A stretch of DNA of 40,580 nt. Source: Thermoplasmata archaeon (GTDB lineage Archaea; Thermoplasmatota; Thermoplasmata; Thermoplasmatales; Thermoplasmataceae). Position numbers and translations under genes: made by a program. The stretch lies in NCBI GenBank assembly GCA_021803655.1, contig JAJZLK010000028.1:1-40580 (forward strand). The letters run 5' to 3'. Below, piece by piece: positions 39,839 to 40,580 of this stretch (position 1 is its first letter; the number at the start of each line of letters is the position of its first letter). The notes beneath the pieces are model-generated. The model saw only the letters and a list, made by a program, of their open reading frames with translations. It was not told the origin of the DNA and did no database searches.

Positions 39839-40243
39839 ATGTCTAAGTTTCCAAGTGATGAATGGGTAACAGAATATTCAGGAAAGCTCAATGAGAGCGA
39901 AGCGTACCGGGATGCAGGCAAGACATGGGAAGGCGATATTCTCTTTGTGATAAAACCCGACAGTGAAGATGGAAAGGAGGATTACATCTATCTTGACCTA
40001 TTTCACGGGCAATGTCGCAGTGCAAGGTTCATTCACGCCGGTGAGCCTCCGAAAACCCAGTTCCGATACATAGGGAAGATGTCAAACTGGAAGAGGCTGA
40101 TGAACGGTGAAATCGACCCAATCCAGGGAATTCTCACCGGCAAATTCAAGCTCGAGGGATCAATGATGAAGATCATGCGATACACAAAGGCCGCCAAGGT
40201 TATGGTCTCTCTGACCTCCAAGGTCACCACAGAGTTCCAGTGA
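39839..40243 (+). CDS. SCP2 sterol-carrier-type lipid-binding protein
   Basis: Single SCP2 domain of 134 residues. The pattern of strands (GDILFVIKPD, YIYLDLFHGQCRSARF, TQFRYIGKMSNWKRLMNGEIDPIQGILTGK) and the ending GKFKLEGSMMKIMRYTKAA are typical: the region with GEIDPIQGILTGKFKLEG matches the family's central motif. It may bind lipids or acyl chains; archaea have no sterols of the eukaryotic kind, so the ligand is open. An iron-type alcohol dehydrogenase begins five bases later. Confidence 0.85.
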   Translation: MSKFPSDEWVTEYSGKLNESEAYRDAGKTWEGDILFVIKPDSEDGKEDYIYLDLFHGQCRSARFIHAGEPPKTQFRYIGKMSNWKRLMNGEIDPIQGILTGKFKLEGSMMKIMRYTKAAKVMVSLTSKVTTEFQ

Positions 40244-40248
40244 TAAGC

Positions 40249-40580
40249 ATGTGGTTTTTCAGGTCACCGGAGGTAGTATTTGGAGAGGATTCTCTTTCGC
40301 ATCTGAACTCTCTTGGAAAGAAGAAGTTCCTTATAGTTACGGACAGGAACCTTGTGAAGACAAAGCTGGTAGAAATGGTGAAGGAGAGTATCGACCCCTC
40401 TTCTGAAACCATGGTCTTTTCTGCCATAGGAGAGGAGCCTGGAGAGGACGAGATTCTTTCAGGAATGAAGGAGATCAGAAGATTCTCCCCGGAAGTTGTC
40501 ATAGGGCTTGGCGGAGGATCATCACTGGATACTGCCAAAATAATATATGCTATGAATGAGAGGCAAGATCTCACTCCGTA
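40249..40580 (+). CDS. iron-containing alcohol dehydrogenase (N-terminal part)
   Basis: The first 110 residues of an iron-type alcohol dehydrogenase, cut by the window end. MWFFRSPEVVFGEDSLSHL opens it, and PEVVIGLGGGSSLDTAKIIYA carries the NAD(P)-binding GGGSSLDTAK motif. The metal ligands lie beyond the window. The ATG is five bases after the SCP2 stop, so the two are co-transcribed. Confidence 0.88.
   Translation, partial: MWFFRSPEVVFGEDSLSHLNSLGKKKFLIVTDRNLVKTKLVEMVKESIDPSSETMVFSAIGEEPGEDEILSGMKEIRRFSPEVVIGLGGGSSLDTAKIIYAMNERQDLTP

Noticed and set aside
1-40580. CRISPR arrays, tRNA or rRNA genes, toxin-antitoxin or defence islands
   Set aside because: No regularly spaced repeats, no tRNA-like sequences and no defence-gene motifs were seen on either strand.

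Overview
The window is a piece of an archaeal chromosome, most likely from the Thermoplasmatales (Thermoplasma, Ferroplasma, Cuniculiplasma and relatives). The archaeal signs are the ribosomal superoperon with archaeal/eukaryal-type members (S4e, L32e, L19e, L37e, L10e), aIF1 and aIF5A, the RNase P protein Rnp1, archaeal adenylate kinase, Cbf5, Nop5, an LSm protein, Orc1/Cdc6, the archaeal fructose-1,6-bisphosphate aldolase/phosphatase and a two-subunit 2-oxoacid:ferredoxin oxidoreductase. L34e and L14e, which many archaea carry between secY and cbf5, are missing here. Many first genes of transcription units have a TATA-like element about 26 bases before the start codon, so their mRNAs should be leaderless or nearly so. 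Genes inside operons carry Shine-Dalgarno-like GGTGA or GAGG motifs instead. No gap between genes exceeds 300 bases.

Layout. 1-1310: the 3' part of an IS66-family insertion sequence. 1325-18164 (+): one very tight translation and secretion superoperon: L3, L4, L23, L2, S19, L22, S3, L29, aIF1, Rnp1, S17, L14, L24, S4e, L5, S14, S8, L6, L32e, L19e, L18, S5, L30, L15, SecY, AdkA, EMC3/Oxa1-like protein, Cmk, Cbf5, Nop5. 19966-18158 (-): LSm, L37e, PurF. 20074-22009 (+): an unknown two-helix membrane protein, then aIF5A and agmatinase. 22703-22173 (-): L10e. 22828-24122 (+): a small AbrB-like regulator and an MFS transporter. 25919-24079 (-): an AlaX-like protein with all zinc ligands replaced, and a membrane protein with a zinc ribbon. 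26160-29416 (+): isochorismatase-family hydrolase, FolC and Orc1/Cdc6. 30731-29423 (-): UPF0173 hydrolase and a methyltransferase. 33729-30909 (-): the two OFOR subunits, ending in a clear hairpin/T-tract terminator. 36427-33954 (-): D-2-hydroxyacid dehydrogenase and a benzoylformate-decarboxylase-like ThDP enzyme. 36575-38533 (+): a large polytopic NapH/NosR-like iron-sulfur membrane protein. 39703-38546 (-): FBP aldolase/phosphatase. 39839-40580 (+): an SCP2 protein and the start of an iron-type alcohol dehydrogenase cut by the window end.

How it fits together. The first 18 kb builds ribosomes, inserts membrane proteins (SecY with an Oxa1/EMC3-like insertase) and modifies RNA (Cbf5 for H/ACA, Nop5 for C/D guides, Rnp1 for RNase P). 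The aIF5A-agmatinase pair links polyamine synthesis with the factor that needs a polyamine-derived hypusine. The right half is metabolic: ferredoxin-linked 2-oxoacid oxidation, 2-oxo/2-hydroxyacid conversion, gluconeogenesis and a redox membrane complex. The most unusual points are the zinc-less AlaX, the 200-base out-of-frame overlap of cbf5 and nop5, the extra N-terminal membrane region of SecY, the seven-Cys ferredoxin domain of the NapH-like protein, and a possible leader peptide before L3.
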